This document shows positions 7,527 to 8,369 of a stretch of 8,369 nucleotides of DNA, piece by piece. The stretch is from Bacteroidetes bacterium ADurb.Bin302 (lineage in GTDB: Bacteria; Bacteroidota; Bacteroidia; Bacteroidales; Paludibacteraceae): contig MWBK01000222.1 of NCBI GenBank assembly GCA_002069025.1, forward strand, positions 1 to 8,369. Direction: 5' to 3'. The notes below the pieces were generated by a model. It saw only the letters and a list, made by a program, of their open reading frames with translations, searched no databases and was not told the DNA's origin. The position numbers and the translations under genes were made by a program. The stretch's first letter is position 1; each line of letters opens with the position of its first letter.

Positions 7527-8369
7527 CGTATATTTTCAACTAACGAAAATATTCGTTTCCAACGTATTGAGTTTATAAAACTTTTGTCTTTGTCTAATGA
7601 AAGCCAAATAAAAATAGGCTTACCAACAATGTGGTCTTCAGGAACAAATCCCCAAAAGCGAGAATCTTCAGAGTTGTGTCTGTTGTCTCCCATCATCCAA
7701 AAATAGTTCATCTTGAATGTGTAAGTATTAGATTTTTCACCATTGATATATATCACGCTGTCTTTAACCTGAAGTTCATTGTTTTCATAGTTGACTATAG
7801 CACGTTGATATATAGGTAAATTGTCCATATTCAGACTAATTGTTGCTCCTTTTCTAGGTATATATATAGGGCCATAATTGTCTCTTGTCCAATCCTTTTC
7901 CGTTTTAGGAAATACTTGATGCGAAAATAAATTAGGCTCAATTTTGACGTCAATTACATTAGGTAATTTTTTCGTTGCACTTAATGCAGCTTTTGTAAGA
8001 GGAAGATAATAAACAGGATTAAATGCTCCATTCGAATTTCTAGTATATCCAAGATACTCTAAAATGGCATCACCATTGTTCCATTGATTTATAACATTTC
8101 GGTCATCCACGCTAATGCCAAGTTTATCAAATTGCTCTTCAGATATCTTTCTTCCATCAGTAGCTACAAAATAATTAAATTGTAGACCTTTGGGTTCATA
8201 TTGTGCTTTGCCATTTATAAATATATGGTTGTCAATGATTTGAAGGCTATCGCCCGGTAATCCTACGCAACGTTTTACATAATTCTCGCGCCTATCTACA
8301 GGGCGATAAACTATTTTCCCAAAGGTTTCGGTATGTTTTAGTACGTTGTCTCTACCAAACATTTCGCAT
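7523..8369 (-). CDS. lepB: Signal peptidase I (5' end cut by window edge)
   Basis: LepB is the membrane-bound Ser/Lys peptidase that removes Sec and Tat signal peptides on the periplasmic face. The frame is open through the right edge (a Glu and a Cys codon precede the ATG at 8362), so that ATG is internal. The transmembrane anchor and the catalytic-serine box lie outside the window. Visible parts are RRENYVKRCVGLPGDSLQI with the catalytic lysine (codon at 8273-8275), and the later box GDNRHNSEDSRFWGFVPEDHIVGK near the C-terminus. Between these lie about 195 residues, against roughly 127 in E. coli LepB. This extra beta-rich insert is typical of Bacteroidota enzymes as I recall them. The full protein is probably about 450 to 500 residues. 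It heads the visible minus-strand run and is coupled to the WbqC-family gene by ATGA. It may process the protease encoded two genes downstream, along with other exported proteins. Confidence 0.93.
   Translation of the reverse strand, partial: CEMFGRDNVLKHTETFGKIVYRPVDRRENYVKRCVGLPGDSLQIIDNHIFINGKAQYEPKGLQFNYFVATDGRKISEEQFDKLGISVDDRNVINQWNNGDAILEYLGYTRNSNGAFNPVYYLPLTKAALSATKKLPNVIDVKIEPNLFSHQVFPKTEKDWTRDNYGPIYIPRKGATISLNMDNLPIYQRAIVNYENNELQVKDSVIYINGEKSNTYTFKMNYFWMMGDNRHNSEDSRFWGFVPEDHIVGKPIFIWLSLDKDKSFINSIRWKRIFSLVENIR

Noticed and set aside
1..8369. Search for a defence system, CRISPR, insertion sequence, tRNA or phage gene.
   Set aside because: None was found. Every stretch is covered by a recognisable chromosomal gene and no direct or inverted repeats of useful length were seen by eye.

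Overview
The window is AT-rich bacterial DNA packed almost entirely with coding sequence. It most likely comes from a member of the Bacteroidota, probably Bacteroidales. The reasons are a secreted protease with a C-terminal type IX secretion (T9SS) sorting domain, a signal peptidase I with a very long insert between its conserved boxes, a WbqC-family gene directly after lepB, and a pyrE / START-like / argH gene order that I recall from that phylum. Few Shine-Dalgarno-like sequences precede the starts, which also fits. No rRNA, tRNA, CRISPR array, insertion sequence or phage gene was seen, and there is no gene-free stretch longer than about 10 bases.

The left half (about 1-4071) is a plus-strand run of five tightly spaced genes. 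These are pyrE (cut by the left window edge), a small SRPBCC/START-like protein, argH, a radical SAM enzyme of the TYW1-like (COG0731) group, and a MurG/GT28-like glycosyltransferase. Gaps are 2, 10 and 2 bases and then a 4-base ATGA overlap, so one transcript starting upstream of the window is likely. pyrE and argH link the run to pyrimidine and arginine biosynthesis, which share carbamoyl phosphate. The roles of the other three genes are not fixed by sequence.

The right half (4048-8369) is a minus-strand run of four genes. In transcription order they are lepB (signal peptidase I, cut by the right edge), a WbqC-family gene, a T9SS-exported lysyl-endopeptidase-like serine protease, and recO. 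Junctions are a 4-base ATGA overlap, an 11-base overlap and a 7-base gap. The protease has its whole catalytic triad and an aspartate that aligns with the lysine-specificity residue of Achromobacter protease I.

The two runs converge and overlap tail-to-tail by 24 bases at 4048-4071, with no convincing intrinsic terminator. The glycosyltransferase seems to lose its usual C-terminal tail there. The window looks like ordinary chromosomal housekeeping DNA with one secreted protease. I found no evidence of a new multi-gene system. The points most worth a second look are the protease, the glycosyltransferase/recO junction, and the bacterial TYW1-like radical SAM enzyme.
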